Source: Alloalcanivorax marinus (GTDB lineage Bacteria > Pseudomonadota > Gammaproteobacteria > Pseudomonadales > Alcanivoracaceae). From it: a stretch of 64,000 nt of DNA. The stretch is taken from the NCBI RefSeq assembly GCF_016785095.1, contig NZ_JAEKJB010000011.1, positions 1-64,000 of the forward strand. Reading direction: 5' to 3'. Below, in pieces: positions 44,150-57,761 of this stretch (position 1 is the stretch's first letter; each line of letters opens with the position of its first letter). The notes under the pieces are model-generated. The model made no database searches. It was not told the DNA's origin and saw only the letters and a list, made by a program, of their open reading frames with translations. A program made the translations under genes and the position numbers.

Positions 44150-45628
44150 TTACGGAACGCAGGCGGCCATGGTCGACGGCCGGGTGGCCTGGACGGCGGC
44201 GGCGTCATCGCCGCTGGCGTTGGTAGAGAAGGCGCAGCCGAAAGTATCGGCGGCCACGTTGGTCGGATTCAGGAAGTCGTCGCCATCGGGCATGATCGAG
44301 TTCTGCTCCCAGTCGATCATGTCGTCGAAGGCGGTTTCCTGTTCTTCCAGGGTGTAGTCGCAATGGCCCGGTGAGCGGATCGCCCGTTGCACCAGCCAGC
44401 CGCCGTTGCCGTTGGCTTCCGCGCGCTCGCGGTAGAGCTGGCCGTGCCGGAAGGGCACGTACAGATCGCCCAGCCCCTGCAGGCTGACCACCGGAATACT
44501 GAATTCCCCGTTGATCACCGGAATCCAGCGCAGGCCATCGTCGCGCAGGCCATTGGCCGCCGGATTGCCCTCCACGCGCAGGATGGTGTCGTTGAACGCC
44601 TGCTCCTCGGTGGTCAGCGGCGGGAAGTTGTCGAACTGATAGGTGACCCCGGCGTTGCCGGTCAGGTTGCCGGTGAGGATGCCGTTGACGTCGCCGCCCC
44701 GGCCGCCGGTGCCCATCACCACGTTCCAGTAATAGGTGCGGAAGCCGGTATCGGCGATGGGACGCTGACCGCCGGACAGGTTACGCACCAGGGCCTGCAT
44801 CTTCTCGCCTTCCTCGCTGAGCACGCCCAGGGTGCTGGTGGTGGGCACGCTGTCCCAGGCCACATCGTTGATGGCGGCCACGTCGAAGTTGGTGGCCGGA
44901 ATCGCGGTCAGTGGCGGCGCCGCCGGGTTGACCATATGGGCGAAGTGCTGGGCGGCCATGGTGACCTGCGCCAGGTACTGGAACTCGAAGGTATCGCCGA
45001 CCACGCCGCACATGGGCACGGCGCCGTTGTATTGCACCTTGTGGTTGGCGGTCTGGTAGGTCTCTTCCTCGATGGCCGCGGCGGTGACATGGCCGCCCAT
45101 GGAACCGCCCATGATGTAGATCTTGGTGGGCGCCGCCAGGGTGCGGCCCTCGTCCTCGGCGATGTCGTTGAACGCCAGCGCCAGCTCGTTGGTGTCCTCC
45201 ACGCCGGCGCGCACGTCGTAGTAGTTGGTGGAGTAGCTGGAGGCGGCCCAGGCATAGCCCTCGTCGAGCAGATGCTGGCGGATGCTCGGGTTGTTCACGG
45301 TCAGTTCCTCGCCCTCGCCGCGATAGCCGTGGGCGTACATCACCAGCATGCCGTTCCAGGTTTCAGGCACTTCGATGCGGTAGCCCGCGCCACTGGGCCG
45401 CACGCCCCACCAGCGGTCCGCGTTGTCGTGGCCGCTGACGCCGGTTTCGTCGAACGGCAGGCTGGCTTCGTTGACGCTGAAGGAGCGGCTGTCCTGGGCC
45501 CGCTGTGGTTCGGAGGGGGTGTCGGTATCGTTGTGATGATCGCTGTCACCGCCGCAGGCGGTCAGCAGGCCGGCGGCGAGCAGGCCGCACAGCAGGGTTG
45601 TCGTGCGTCTTCCGGAATTAAAATCCAC
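44150..45628 (-). CDS. Secreted alpha/beta-hydrolase lipoprotein A
   Basis: A 492-residue lipoprotein: GTG start at 45628 with GGGAG upstream, signal LLCGLLAAGLLTAC, lipobox LTAC, then an acidic linker. The hydrolase part has MLVMYAHGYRG (oxyanion region) and YIMGGSMGGHVTAAAIE (nucleophile elbow G-x-S-x-G). Late in the sequence VVSLQGLGDLYVPFRHG is the acid region and RSPGHCDYTLEEQE the His. The layout fits an envelope esterase or depolymerase; the substrate is unknown. It is adjacent to a second, differently built hydrolase lipoprotein on the same strand. Confidence 0.78.
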   Translation of the reverse strand: MDFNSGRRTTTLLCGLLAAGLLTACGGDSDHHNDTDTPSEPQRAQDSRSFSVNEASLPFDETGVSGHDNADRWWGVRPSGAGYRIEVPETWNGMLVMYAHGYRGEGEELTVNNPSIRQHLLDEGYAWAASSYSTNYYDVRAGVEDTNELALAFNDIAEDEGRTLAAPTKIYIMGGSMGGHVTAAAIEEETYQTANHKVQYNGAVPMCGVVGDTFEFQYLAQVTMAAQHFAHMVNPAAPPLTAIPATNFDVAAINDVAWDSVPTTSTLGVLSEEGEKMQALVRNLSGGQRPIADTGFRTYYWNVVMGTGGRGGDVNGILTGNLTGNAGVTYQFDNFPPLTTEEQAFNDTILRVEGNPAANGLRDDGLRWIPVINGEFSIPVVSLQGLGDLYVPFRHGQLYRERAEANGNGGWLVQRAIRSPGHCDYTLEEQETAFDDMIDWEQNSIMPDGDDFLNPTNVAADTFGCAFSTNASGDDAAAVQATRPSTMAACVP

Positions 45629-45752
45629 GTTGGTTTCTCCCGTTGTTCTTAGTGTTATTGGTCTTTTTTGTTTATGTGTTTCGCTCTGCGAAATAGTCTT
45701 TCCGCAAAGGCGAGGGGCCAATATCGAGCCCGGTGGAACGGGGTGTCAAGGC

Positions 45753-45775
45753 AAAAGCCCCGCACAAGGCGGGGC
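45753..45775 (-). terminator. Rho-independent terminator of hydrolase B
   Basis: GCCCCGC (45757-45763) pairs with GCGGGGC (45769-45775), with four T following on the minus strand. It separates the two hydrolase lipoprotein genes, so they are likely separate transcripts. Confidence 0.75.
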
Positions 45776-45801
45776 GTCCTGAATGGTGGGAGGGGTGGGG
45801 T

Positions 45802-47586
45802 TTAGAAATCCACGCGCTGCATTACCAGGTCGGTGATCTGTACGGTACCCGCGGGGGTTTCGTCGAAGGCCAGTTCCACCGCATTCAGATCGGTGAAATC
45901 GACGCCGTCGAAAGCGGTGAGCGGGATATCCACGGCGTTGAGCGTGGTCTTCTGTGAACCATGGTTGCTGTCGTAGAAGGCGCGCCCCGGCGGGTAGAAC
46001 AACCCGTCGCTGTAATCACTGGCCAGGGCTTCCACCCGGTTGCCGTCACGGTCCTCGAGAATCACGTGGAAGTCCTGGCCGCTTTCGTTGTCGGTGTCGC
46101 CATGGGAAATCCCCACGCGTACCGACAGCACCTGATAATCGGTGGCATCCAGGCCCAGCAGTTCCGAGCGGTAGGTGGCGCTGGTGTCCCAGGCCATGAA
46201 CAGTTGCTCGGCGATGTTGAAGGTGGGCGTGGCCACGTCGCAGCCTTCGCCGGGTCGGCCGTTGGTCTGGCAGATACCGTAGGAGGAGAAGCCGTCGAAC
46301 CACACCGAGCCACCCAGGTTGTTGGTGGTCAGGCTGGCCGGGTCCAGGGTGTCGTCGATCACCAGCCTTTCCGCCGACGGCGCGTGCACGCTCAGCAGGT
46401 AGCGGTCGTCGCACGGGCCCTGGCCATCCGGGCAGATGTCGCCGGGCACCGGCGTCTGGCCGTTCCAGTAGGCGCCGAATTCGGGTTCATGGCCGATGAA
46501 ATAGCGGAAAAAGGAGGCGATGAAGAACAGCCCCTGGGCTTGCTGCAGTTCCGGGGTGTCGCGGCCATTGTCGGCGGCGTTCTCGCCGCACCAGGGGTCG
46601 TCGCCGTCGCTGTCCAGGATGGTCCAGTCGTCCGGGCGGCTGTCGGTGGTCCACACGGTATTGTAGTAGTTGTGGTTGGCGCCCATGGGGATCAGCTGGA
46701 ACTTGGGATAGGGGTCGTTATCCACGGCGTAGCGGCTGGTGTCGTAGGCGAAGTTGCCCATCAGGTCTTCCACGTCGCCGTCACAGTAACCGGCCAGGGC
46801 GACGAAATTCACCCGGCTCACGGTCTGGGTGTTGTAGTCGGTGGGGGCCAGGGAGAACACCGCGGTGATGTTGTGCGGTTCCGGCTGGGCGCGATTGTAG
46901 AGCACCGTCTGGTTGACGCCCTCGCCACCCCGGGAGTGACCCATGATGCCGATCTCGCTCATATCGAGTTTGCCCATCAGGGCGTCCAGGCCCAGGCCGC
47001 CGGAGGCGTTGATGTCGCGGAACTCATCCAGGTGGCGCACCACCAGCATGGCGCGGGCCAGGGCGCCGGTGTCGCCATTGGACGGGCCGCTGTCATTGTC
47101 ATTGATGTCGTTGGCGTCCACGGAGATCACCGCGTAGCCGTGGCTGGCCAGGTTCTCGGAAATGTACTCATAGCCCCGGAAGCTGGGGATCGGGTTCGCG
47201 CAATCGTCGTCGTCGATACCCCGGCCGTCATAGCAGGTGCCGTGGCGACCGTGCAGCAACAACACCACCGGGAAGGGGCCGTCGGCGTCCTCGGGGTACT
47301 GGATGTAGCCGTGAATGTCGGTTTCGTAGCTGTCGCCGTTTTTGTTGTCGTACACGGTCATGCGGCCGAAGTCGTACTCTTCCTCGGCCACGGTGTGACT
47401 GCCCATGGCGGCGGCATCGGCGGCGGTGGTGTTGGCGACCGGGTCCGGTTGTGTTTTCGGTGCCGGTGCTTCGCTGTAATCATCGTTGCTGTCGGAGTCA
47501 CCTCCGCAGGCGCTCAGCACCAGGGCGGCGGATAAAACAAAGGTGCTCATTCCCTTGCTTCGAAGGGAGGACATTGAAATTGTCAT
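45802..47586 (-). CDS. Secreted alpha/beta-hydrolase lipoprotein B
   Basis: A 594-residue lipoprotein: signal STFVLSAALVLSAC with lipobox LSAC, then an acidic linker like that of its neighbour. The hydrolase domain shows VVLLLHGRHGTCYDG, SVDANDINDND and GIMGHSRGGEGVNQ (nucleophile Ser in GHSRGG). The C-terminal part, from about residue 410, is beta-rich and may be a carbohydrate- or polymer-binding module. PET/cutinase-like or polyester hydrolase-type enzymes have similar GHSRGG elbows, but the substrate is not determinable. GGGGA lies 8 bases before the ATG at 47586. Confidence 0.76.
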   Translation of the reverse strand: MTISMSSLRSKGMSTFVLSAALVLSACGGDSDSNDDYSEAPAPKTQPDPVANTTAADAAAMGSHTVAEEEYDFGRMTVYDNKNGDSYETDIHGYIQYPEDADGPFPVVLLLHGRHGTCYDGRGIDDDDCANPIPSFRGYEYISENLASHGYAVISVDANDINDNDSGPSNGDTGALARAMLVVRHLDEFRDINASGGLGLDALMGKLDMSEIGIMGHSRGGEGVNQTVLYNRAQPEPHNITAVFSLAPTDYNTQTVSRVNFVALAGYCDGDVEDLMGNFAYDTSRYAVDNDPYPKFQLIPMGANHNYYNTVWTTDSRPDDWTILDSDGDDPWCGENAADNGRDTPELQQAQGLFFIASFFRYFIGHEPEFGAYWNGQTPVPGDICPDGQGPCDDRYLLSVHAPSAERLVIDDTLDPASLTTNNLGGSVWFDGFSSYGICQTNGRPGEGCDVATPTFNIAEQLFMAWDTSATYRSELLGLDATDYQVLSVRVGISHGDTDNESGQDFHVILEDRDGNRVEALASDYSDGLFYPPGRAFYDSNHGSQKTTLNAVDIPLTAFDGVDFTDLNAVELAFDETPAGTVQITDLVMQRVDF

Positions 47587-47821
47587 GCTTTGTTCCCCGT
47601 CAATGAATTGGCAAAGGCCCAGAATCTGGACGGGGTACCAGGAGGCAAGTTGGGTGCCATTCCGCCGTTGATGTGCACGGATGTTTACGGCTTATTGGGA
47701 CAAACCCCTTGATTTGACATGGGAATTATTCCGGTCGGGCATACCGGGCGGTATGGCGGAGAGGGAGGGCGGCGCGACGGACTGGCGCGCTCGGGTGGTC
47801 CATCCGTGTGCGGTGGCCATT
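47587..47821. other. Intergenic region upstream of hydrolase B
   Basis: The 301-base gap between the hydrolase B start and the ridA stop holds no credible gene. It contains a palindrome, CATACC-GGGC-GGTATG (47740-47755), a possible operator or small hairpin, and the ridA terminator at its right end. The promoter of hydrolase B must lie here; no clear -35/-10 pair was picked. Confidence 0.5.
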
Positions 47822-47847
47822 AAAAAGGGGCATCACAATGATGCCCC
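47822..47847 (-). terminator. Rho-independent terminator of the spoT-ridA transcript
   Basis: GGGGCATCA (47827-47835) pairs with TGATGCCCC (47839-47847) around CAA; on the minus strand five T follow. Confidence 0.87.
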
Positions 47848-47887
47848 TTGGTGCGTGCCGGAGTGACATTGTCACTTCCAGGGCGTG

Positions 47888-48274
47888 TCAGGCGATGTCC
47901 ATGATCGCGTCCATCTCCACGCCGGCGCCCTTGGGCAGGGCCGCCACGCCGATGGCGGCGCGGGCCGGGTAGGGTTCCTGCAGGTAACTGGCCATCACCT
48001 CGTTGACCAGCGCGAAGTGGCTCAGGTCGGTGAGGTAGATGTTCAGTTTGACGATGTCGGTCAGGCCGCCGCCGGCGGCTTCGCAGACCGCCGTCAGGTT
48101 GTCGAACACACGGCGGATCTGCGCTTCCATATCGCCGTCCACCAGCTCCATGGTGGCCGGGTCCAGCGGGATCTGGCCGGAGAGGTAAACGGTGGAGCCG
48201 GCCTTGATGGCCTGGGAATAGGTGCCGATGGCGGCGGGCGCCCGATCGGTCTTGATCACGGAATGATTGGACAT
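47888..48274 (-). CDS. ridA: RidA family enamine/imine deaminase
   Basis: A 128-residue Rid/YjgF protein that hydrolyses reactive 2-aminoacrylate and other enamines formed by PLP enzymes. Family features: [26 protein letters not shown], and the C-terminal [22 protein letters not shown] with the conserved active-site Arg. It lies 45 bases downstream of spoT on the same strand, an arrangement common in gammaproteobacteria. Confidence 0.95.
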   Translation of the reverse strand: MSNHSVIKTDRAPAAIGTYSQAIKAGSTVYLSGQIPLDPATMELVDGDMEAQIRRVFDNLTAVCEAAGGGLTDIVKLNIYLTDLSHFALVNEVMASYLQEPYPARAAIGVAALPKGAGVEMDAIMDIA

Positions 48275-48319
48275 GATGACGTTTTCCCCATAAATAATGA
48301 CGGCGCCGGGCCGGCGGCC

Positions 48320-50440
<2,121 letters not shown>

Positions 50441-50572
50441 GGGGCCTCGCCGTGCCGCCAGGGCGTTGGAAGTTAACGATCTTTCCTAGCTTAGGAGTGG
50501 CGTGACAATTTGTCTACGATGAGGCTCGTGAGTACTTGATAAGGTTGGAATTTCGCGGACGGGGCCGCAACG

Positions 50573-50597
50573 AAAAAGCCCGCCTCGAAGGGCGGGC
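50573..50597 (-). terminator. Rho-independent terminator of gmk-rpoZ
   Basis: GCCCGCC (50578-50584) pairs with GGCGGGC (50591-50597); five T follow on the minus strand. It lies between rpoZ and spoT, implying that spoT has its own promoter or depends on read-through. Confidence 0.85.
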
Positions 50598-50624
50598 TCG
50601 CTCGGACGGCGCCAGTGGCGGCGA

Positions 50625-50888
50625 TTATTCGCCGAACGACTGGGTCAGCAGGGCCAGGTCATCGACCTCGGCGCCCTGATCGGCCATCGGGTTTTCCACC
50701 GAGTCGGCGGTCACGTGGCCCTCGGCGATCTCGCGCAGCGCCACCACGGTGGGCTTGTCGTTTTCCCAGGCTACCCGCGGCTCCTTGCCGCCGGTCTGCA
50801 GCTGGCGAGCGCGCCGGCTGGATACCAGGACCAGCTCGAAACGGTTGTCCAGTTTTTCCAGGCAGTCTTCTACGGTTACACGGGCCAT
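50625..50888 (-). CDS. rpoZ: RNA polymerase omega subunit
   Basis: An 87-residue subunit that helps assemble RNA polymerase by binding beta'. [29 protein letters not shown] and [12 protein letters not shown] are the conserved omega motifs, followed by an acidic tail. GGAGG-type ribosome-binding site before the ATG at 50888. It lies 29 bases downstream of gmk. Confidence 0.97.
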   Translation of the reverse strand: MARVTVEDCLEKLDNRFELVLVSSRRARQLQTGGKEPRVAWENDKPTVVALREIAEGHVTADSVENPMADQGAEVDDLALLTQSFGE

Positions 50889-50917
50889 GGAGGTTCTCCT
50901 GTTGCGGGAGCGGGATT

Positions 50918-53736
<2,819 letters not shown>

Positions 53737-53777
53737 CGGCGCCGGCGGAATGGGCCGCCGCCCGGCGGCCCGTTCCC

Positions 53778-55085
53778 TCAGCCAACATGTTCGGGCAGGA
53801 ACAGCACCAGCTCCGGCACGCTCATCAGCAGCGCCAGCACCAGTACGTCCATGAGCAGGAACCACAGCACGCCTTTGAAAATGGCGCCGGTGCTCACCAG
53901 GTTCCCGACCACGCTTTTTATCACGAAGATGTTCATGCCGATGGGAGGTGTCACCATGCCGATCTCCAGCAGCTTGGTCAGCACCACGCCGAACCAGATC
54001 AGGCTGAGCCCGACGCTGTCCACGATCGGCAGCACAATGGGCAGCGTCAGCAACATGGCGCCGATCGGCTCCAGGAACATGCCCAGCAGCAGGTAGATCA
54101 GCACGATGATCAGCAAAATGGCGAAGGTGCTGGCACCGGCGTCGATGACCATGGAAGAGAGATAGTCACCGGCGCCGGAAAGTGACAGGAAGCGGGTCAA
54201 CAGGCTGGCGCCCATGGCGATGATCAGAATGGTACCCGTGGTAAGCAGCGTCTCCAGCACCGCGTCGCGCAAGCGTTGCCAGGTCAGGGTGCCTTTGCAC
54301 AGCGCCACCGCGCAGGCCAGGGATGCACCCACGGCGCCGGCCTCGGTGGGCGTGAACAGGCCGGCGAACAGGCCGCCGAAAATGCCCAGCATGATCATCA
54401 CCACCGGCCAGACCTCCCACAGCGCCTTGAGCCGCTCCTCGGTGGAAATGCGTTCGTCCGGCGCCGGCGCCAGCTCCGGGTTCAGCTTTACCCGCACGAT
54501 GACCACGATGATGTAACCGAGCACCGTGAGCAGGCCAGCGGTGATGCCGCCGAGAAACAGCTTGGTGATCGGCTCCTGGGCGATGATGCCGTACAGGATC
54601 ATGATGATGGACGGCGGCAGCAGCGCCCCCACGGTGCCGGCGATGGCCACCGTGCTGGTGGCCAGGCCCGGGTTGTAGCGGTGCTCGATCATCTCCGGCA
54701 CCGCCACCCGACCCATGGCGGCGGAGCACGCCACCGAGGAACCGCACACGGCGGCGAACCCGGTGGTGCCGAAAATCGAGGCCACCGCCAGCCCGCCGGG
54801 TACTCTCGACAGCCATAATCGCGCGGCCCGGAACAGGCCCTGGGTAAGCTGAGCGTGGTAGCAGACGTAACCCAGCAACAGGAACATGGGCACCGAGCTG
54901 AGCACCCAGTTAGCGGAAAACTGATACGGAATCAGCCCCAGGGAGCCCCAGGCGATGCCCCAGCCCATCAAATACCAGAGGCCGCCGAAGGAAACGCCGA
55001 TCAACGCCAGCCCCACGGGCATGCGCAAGGCGATCAGCACGAACAATACGGCGAGCCCGGACAGCCCGATCTGAACGTCACTCAT
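53778..55085 (-). CDS. dctM: TRAP transporter large permease subunit DctM
   Basis: A 435-residue inner-membrane protein with about 12 transmembrane helices, the ion-coupled channel of a tripartite TRAP transporter. Family features: GYVCYHAQLTQGLFRAA, GTVGALLPPSIIMILYG, GLFTPTEAGAVGAS and EIGMVTPPIGMNIFVIKS. It overlaps dctQ by 8 bases and is the last gene of the operon that starts with mvaA, so it should import an organic acid processed by the operon's enzymes, probably mevalonate or a related compound. Confidence 0.93.
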   Translation of the reverse strand: MSDVQIGLSGLAVLFVLIALRMPVGLALIGVSFGGLWYLMGWGIAWGSLGLIPYQFSANWVLSSVPMFLLLGYVCYHAQLTQGLFRAARLWLSRVPGGLAVASIFGTTGFAAVCGSSVACSAAMGRVAVPEMIEHRYNPGLATSTVAIAGTVGALLPPSIIMILYGIIAQEPITKLFLGGITAGLLTVLGYIIVVIVRVKLNPELAPAPDERISTEERLKALWEVWPVVMIMLGIFGGLFAGLFTPTEAGAVGASLACAVALCKGTLTWQRLRDAVLETLLTTGTILIIAMGASLLTRFLSLSGAGDYLSSMVIDAGASTFAILLIIVLIYLLLGMFLEPIGAMLLTLPIVLPIVDSVGLSLIWFGVVLTKLLEIGMVTPPIGMNIFVIKSVVGNLVSTGAIFKGVLWFLLMDVLVLALLMSVPELVLFLPEHVG

Positions 55086-55656
55086 GGCGGTCTCCCGGTG
55101 AGGCCGGCTTATCCGCGTGCACTTCCCGGGCAATGGCCCGTTCCTCGTCGCTCACCGTCAGGCCGCAACGGGCGCCGGTGAGATAGACGACGAACTTGTA
55201 GAGCAGCACCAGCACCATCAGGCCCAGCCCCAGGGGCAGCATGAAATAACCAGGCCAGGTAATGATGGTGGTGCCGCCTTCCACGAGGGAGGCGTTCATC
55301 TGATACTTGCCCACCGCCTCGGTCCAGGTCTTCACGGTCATGAACGACAGCACCACCGAGCAAACCGGCAGCAGCCAGTGGGCCAGATGACGCTGCAGCC
55401 GGCGCGGCAGACGCTCGGCGACCACTTCCACGGTAACGTGGGCATCCAGCTTTTCCGCGTAGGCCAGGGGCACGAAGGTGGCGATGATCATGTAGTAATT
55501 GGAGACATAGGTAATGGTGCCGGGAAGCGGCGCCGAGAACAGGTATCGCAGCACCACGTCGGCGGTGATGTGCAACATCATCAGGGCAATGGCGAACCCG
55601 CCCAGCAGAGTGGTGGCGCTGGTCAGGCGGGAAAGCCAACGTCCGAGCCGGTACAT
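55078..55656 (-). CDS. dctQ: TRAP transporter small permease subunit DctQ
   Basis: A 192-residue inner-membrane protein with four transmembrane helices (about 13-35, 46-66, 84-106, 126-150). The DctQ pattern is seen in the first half: MMLHITADVVLRYLFSAPLPG and AYAEKLDAHVTVEVVAERLP. It pairs with DctM to form the membrane part of the transporter. Located between the half-size dehydratase gene and dctM in the same operon, with a short cytosolic C-terminal tail. Confidence 0.92.
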   Translation of the reverse strand: MYRLGRWLSRLTSATTLLGGFAIALMMLHITADVVLRYLFSAPLPGTITYVSNYYMIIATFVPLAYAEKLDAHVTVEVVAERLPRRLQRHLAHWLLPVCSVVLSFMTVKTWTEAVGKYQMNASLVEGGTTIITWPGYFMLPLGLGLMVLVLLYKFVVYLTGARCGLTVSDEERAIAREVHADKPASPGDRHE

Positions 55657-55685
55657 AGCAGTTCTCCTGAAAAAGAGCCGCGGCG

Positions 55686-56099
55686 TCAGTGGCCGGGGTC
55701 CACGCGCACGCTGGCGGTGGCCACGGTGGTGGTCGCGCCTTCCTGGTTCCGTAGCGCCAGGGAAAGGGTCACGCTGTCGCCGTCACGGTCGGTGACGTGC
55801 CCTTCCCCGGCGAGTACCTCGCCGATGTAGGCCGCCTGGCGGTTGCTATAGCGGAACGCGGTCAGCACGCCGCGATCACCGAGCCATTCCTCGATGATCT
55901 GGGTCAGCCAGTCCCCTTGAAGCGGCCCGTCGATAAGAAGCCCGGGGTGGCCTTCCTGCTCCCGGGTATAGGGCAGATCGTAGTGAATACGATGGGGGTT
56001 CCAGATTGCCGCGTTGTAGAGAAAAAGCTGAACGGTATCGGCCTTGAATTCACGACCGGGCAGCGTATCGCCTTCCTGAATTTTTGTTGTGGACATCAT
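55686..56099 (-). CDS. MaoC/HTD2-like hotdog dehydratase, C-terminal-type half
   Basis: A 137-residue single hotdog protein. TVQLFLYNAAIWNPHRIHYD is the hydratase-2-like region with the Asn/His pair, and GLLIDGPLQGDWLTQIIEEW continues as in the second half of mesaconyl-C4-CoA/itaconyl-CoA-type hydratases. It follows the N-terminal-type half by 2 bases, so the two proteins probably pair into one active hydratase/dehydratase. In this operon it may interconvert HMG-CoA and 3-methylglutaconyl-CoA, or dehydrate mevalonyl-CoA; inference. The start is one of two adjacent ATGs (56099 or 56096) behind GAGG. Confidence 0.75.
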   Translation of the reverse strand: MMSTTKIQEGDTLPGREFKADTVQLFLYNAAIWNPHRIHYDLPYTREQEGHPGLLIDGPLQGDWLTQIIEEWLGDRGVLTAFRYSNRQAAYIGEVLAGEGHVTDRDGDSVTLSLALRNQEGATTTVATASVRVDPGH

Positions 56100-56101
56100 T
56101 C

Positions 56102-56557
56102 TTACCTCGCGATACGGGTCAGATATTCGGTGACCACCGGCTCGCCGGTACGGGTTTCGAAACGGTTCTCGAAGATCATGAAGATCAACGGACCGGAGCC
56201 GCCCTGTTTTTCGTACAGGTCGGCCAGCTTCTGGCGGCACACCAGCACCTCGCCGGCACGCGCCGGCCGATGCACCCGGTAATCGCTGCCGCCGGCCATG
56301 ATCCTCTTGAGCGGCAGCTCGGGAATCAGCGGACTGTCCGGCTGCCGCCCGTCGGGCAGCAGCTCGTCCAGAGGAATCACCGGCATCATGGCACTGAAAA
56401 GAAACAGTAGCGGCGCCTCGTCGCCATCCAGGTAGCGACGTTGGCGTTGGCCCGTGGCCACCGCGTACTTCTTGATGTCACCGCGCGTGATTTCGAACTC
56501 GAACGGCGCTACCTCGGTGCCGATCAGAGCAACAAGCTCGTCGGTAAGAAGGGTCAT
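56102..56557 (-). CDS. MaoC-like N-terminal (FAS1-like) dehydratase half
   Basis: A 151-residue hotdog protein of the MaoC_dehydrat_N/FAS1-like type: VAPFEFEITRGDIKKYAVATG, GGSDYRVHRPARAGEVLVC, and a C-terminal FETRTGEPVVTEYLTRI strand. Such domains are usually the non-catalytic or structural partner of a hydratase-2 fold. Sits 2 bases before the C-terminal-type half and 9 bases after dctP, so tight translational coupling is likely. Substrate is probably a branched beta-hydroxyacyl-CoA. Confidence 0.77.
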   Translation of the reverse strand: MTLLTDELVALIGTEVAPFEFEITRGDIKKYAVATGQRQRRYLDGDEAPLLFLFSAMMPVIPLDELLPDGRQPDSPLIPELPLKRIMAGGSDYRVHRPARAGEVLVCRQKLADLYEKQGGSGPLIFMIFENRFETRTGEPVVTEYLTRIAR

Positions 56558-56566
56558 GATGCGTTC

Positions 56567-57718
56567 CTATAGCCCGTGTTTTTCCACATCGACCTTGGAA
56601 AAAATTTCGTTCCAGTAAAGGTCCGCCAGATCCTGCTCGGTTTGCACGTCCTGAACCAGGCCGGTCCATTTCTCCAGCAGTTTCTGGAAATCGGCGATCA
56701 GTTGCTCACCGTTCTCGACCCCATAGCGGGAGCGGTAGTCCTCGGCGATGTGTTGCATGTCGTCCTTGATGAATGCACGGGTCTGATCGATCAGCGCCTG
56801 GTCGGCGTGGTGGATCGCCACTCCGCGTTCCTCGGCCTCGGCCAGAATCCGGTCTTCATGCTGGTGATAAATCCACGGCACGCCGGCGGAAAACTGGCTG
56901 GCCGCGCGCAGCATTACCTCGCGTTGTTCGGCGCTCAGGCTTTTCCAGGTGTCGGCGTTGATATTGGTGCCGGCGATAGGCATCGGGCCGCCGGGCACGT
57001 CCATGTTGATGTCGGTGACCACATCGGTAAGGCCGAAATTATGAATTTCCGGCGACGCCAGAACGATGCAGGACACCACGCCCTGGCTGAGCGCCTCGAA
57101 CATTTCGTTGGCGGACATGGTCACCGGGGAGGCTCCCACGGACTCCGCCCAGCGGGACCAGTTGGAGGCGCCCACACGCAGCCGCTTGCCTACAAGGTCG
57201 GCCTTGGTCTCCACCGGTTCATTGCAGACCAGGCCATAGGAGGTGCCGCCGGTGCTCCCGGTGTAAACCTGATTCTGTTTCTTGAATTCCTGATTGCATT
57301 CCGGGCAGTGGAAGAAGGTGAACTCGGACAGTGCCCCCATGAAAATCATGCCCTCGCGGCCACGGGCCTGATCGCCCAGCAGGCCCACCAGCATGGACGC
57401 TTCCACCGCCACGTTACTGTGCGGGTACTCGGACGGGAAATAGGAAGTAAGCACGAAGCCGATATCGGCCATGCCATCGCGTACGCCCCCGGAGGTTTCC
57501 GCGAAGTTCAGCAGCGACATGGGGAACACGCGTACCTTCAGGTCGCCGTCGGAAAGCGTTTCCACCTGCTTGGCGTATTCCTTGGTCACGTCCACCACGA
57601 AGGAGCTGGGCGGGTGGCCGATGGCGTAACGCAGGGTGCGTGCTTCCACGCTGGTGGTCAGGCCGCTGAACAGAAGGGCGCCGGCCAGCATCGCGCCGGC
57701 CATGGATTTGATATTCAT
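56567..57718 (-). CDS. dctP: TRAP transporter solute-binding protein DctP
   Basis: A 383-residue periplasmic receptor: signal peptide MAGAMLAGALLFSGLTTSVEA|RT, then the DctP fold with ALSEFTFFHCPECNQEF, KADLVGKRLRVGASNWSRW (the Arg that binds the ligand carboxylate) and MFEALSQGVVSCIVLASPEI. A Cys pair (CPEC) in the middle is unusual. It delivers the organic acid to DctQM encoded downstream in the same operon. The ligand is inferred to be mevalonate or a similar hydroxy acid. Confidence 0.9.
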   Translation of the reverse strand: MNIKSMAGAMLAGALLFSGLTTSVEARTLRYAIGHPPSSFVVDVTKEYAKQVETLSDGDLKVRVFPMSLLNFAETSGGVRDGMADIGFVLTSYFPSEYPHSNVAVEASMLVGLLGDQARGREGMIFMGALSEFTFFHCPECNQEFKKQNQVYTGSTGGTSYGLVCNEPVETKADLVGKRLRVGASNWSRWAESVGASPVTMSANEMFEALSQGVVSCIVLASPEIHNFGLTDVVTDINMDVPGGPMPIAGTNINADTWKSLSAEQREVMLRAASQFSAGVPWIYHQHEDRILAEAEERGVAIHHADQALIDQTRAFIKDDMQHIAEDYRSRYGVENGEQLIADFQKLLEKWTGLVQDVQTEQDLADLYWNEIFSKVDVEKHGL

Positions 57719-57761
57719 AATGTCACCTTTGAATTGTTGTTTAATGGTTCAGGATCGGGAT

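Noticed and set aside
47681..47866. 61-codon plus-strand frame upstream of hydrolase B
   Set aside because: No ribosome-binding site, and it runs through the ridA terminator hairpin; treated as intergenic.
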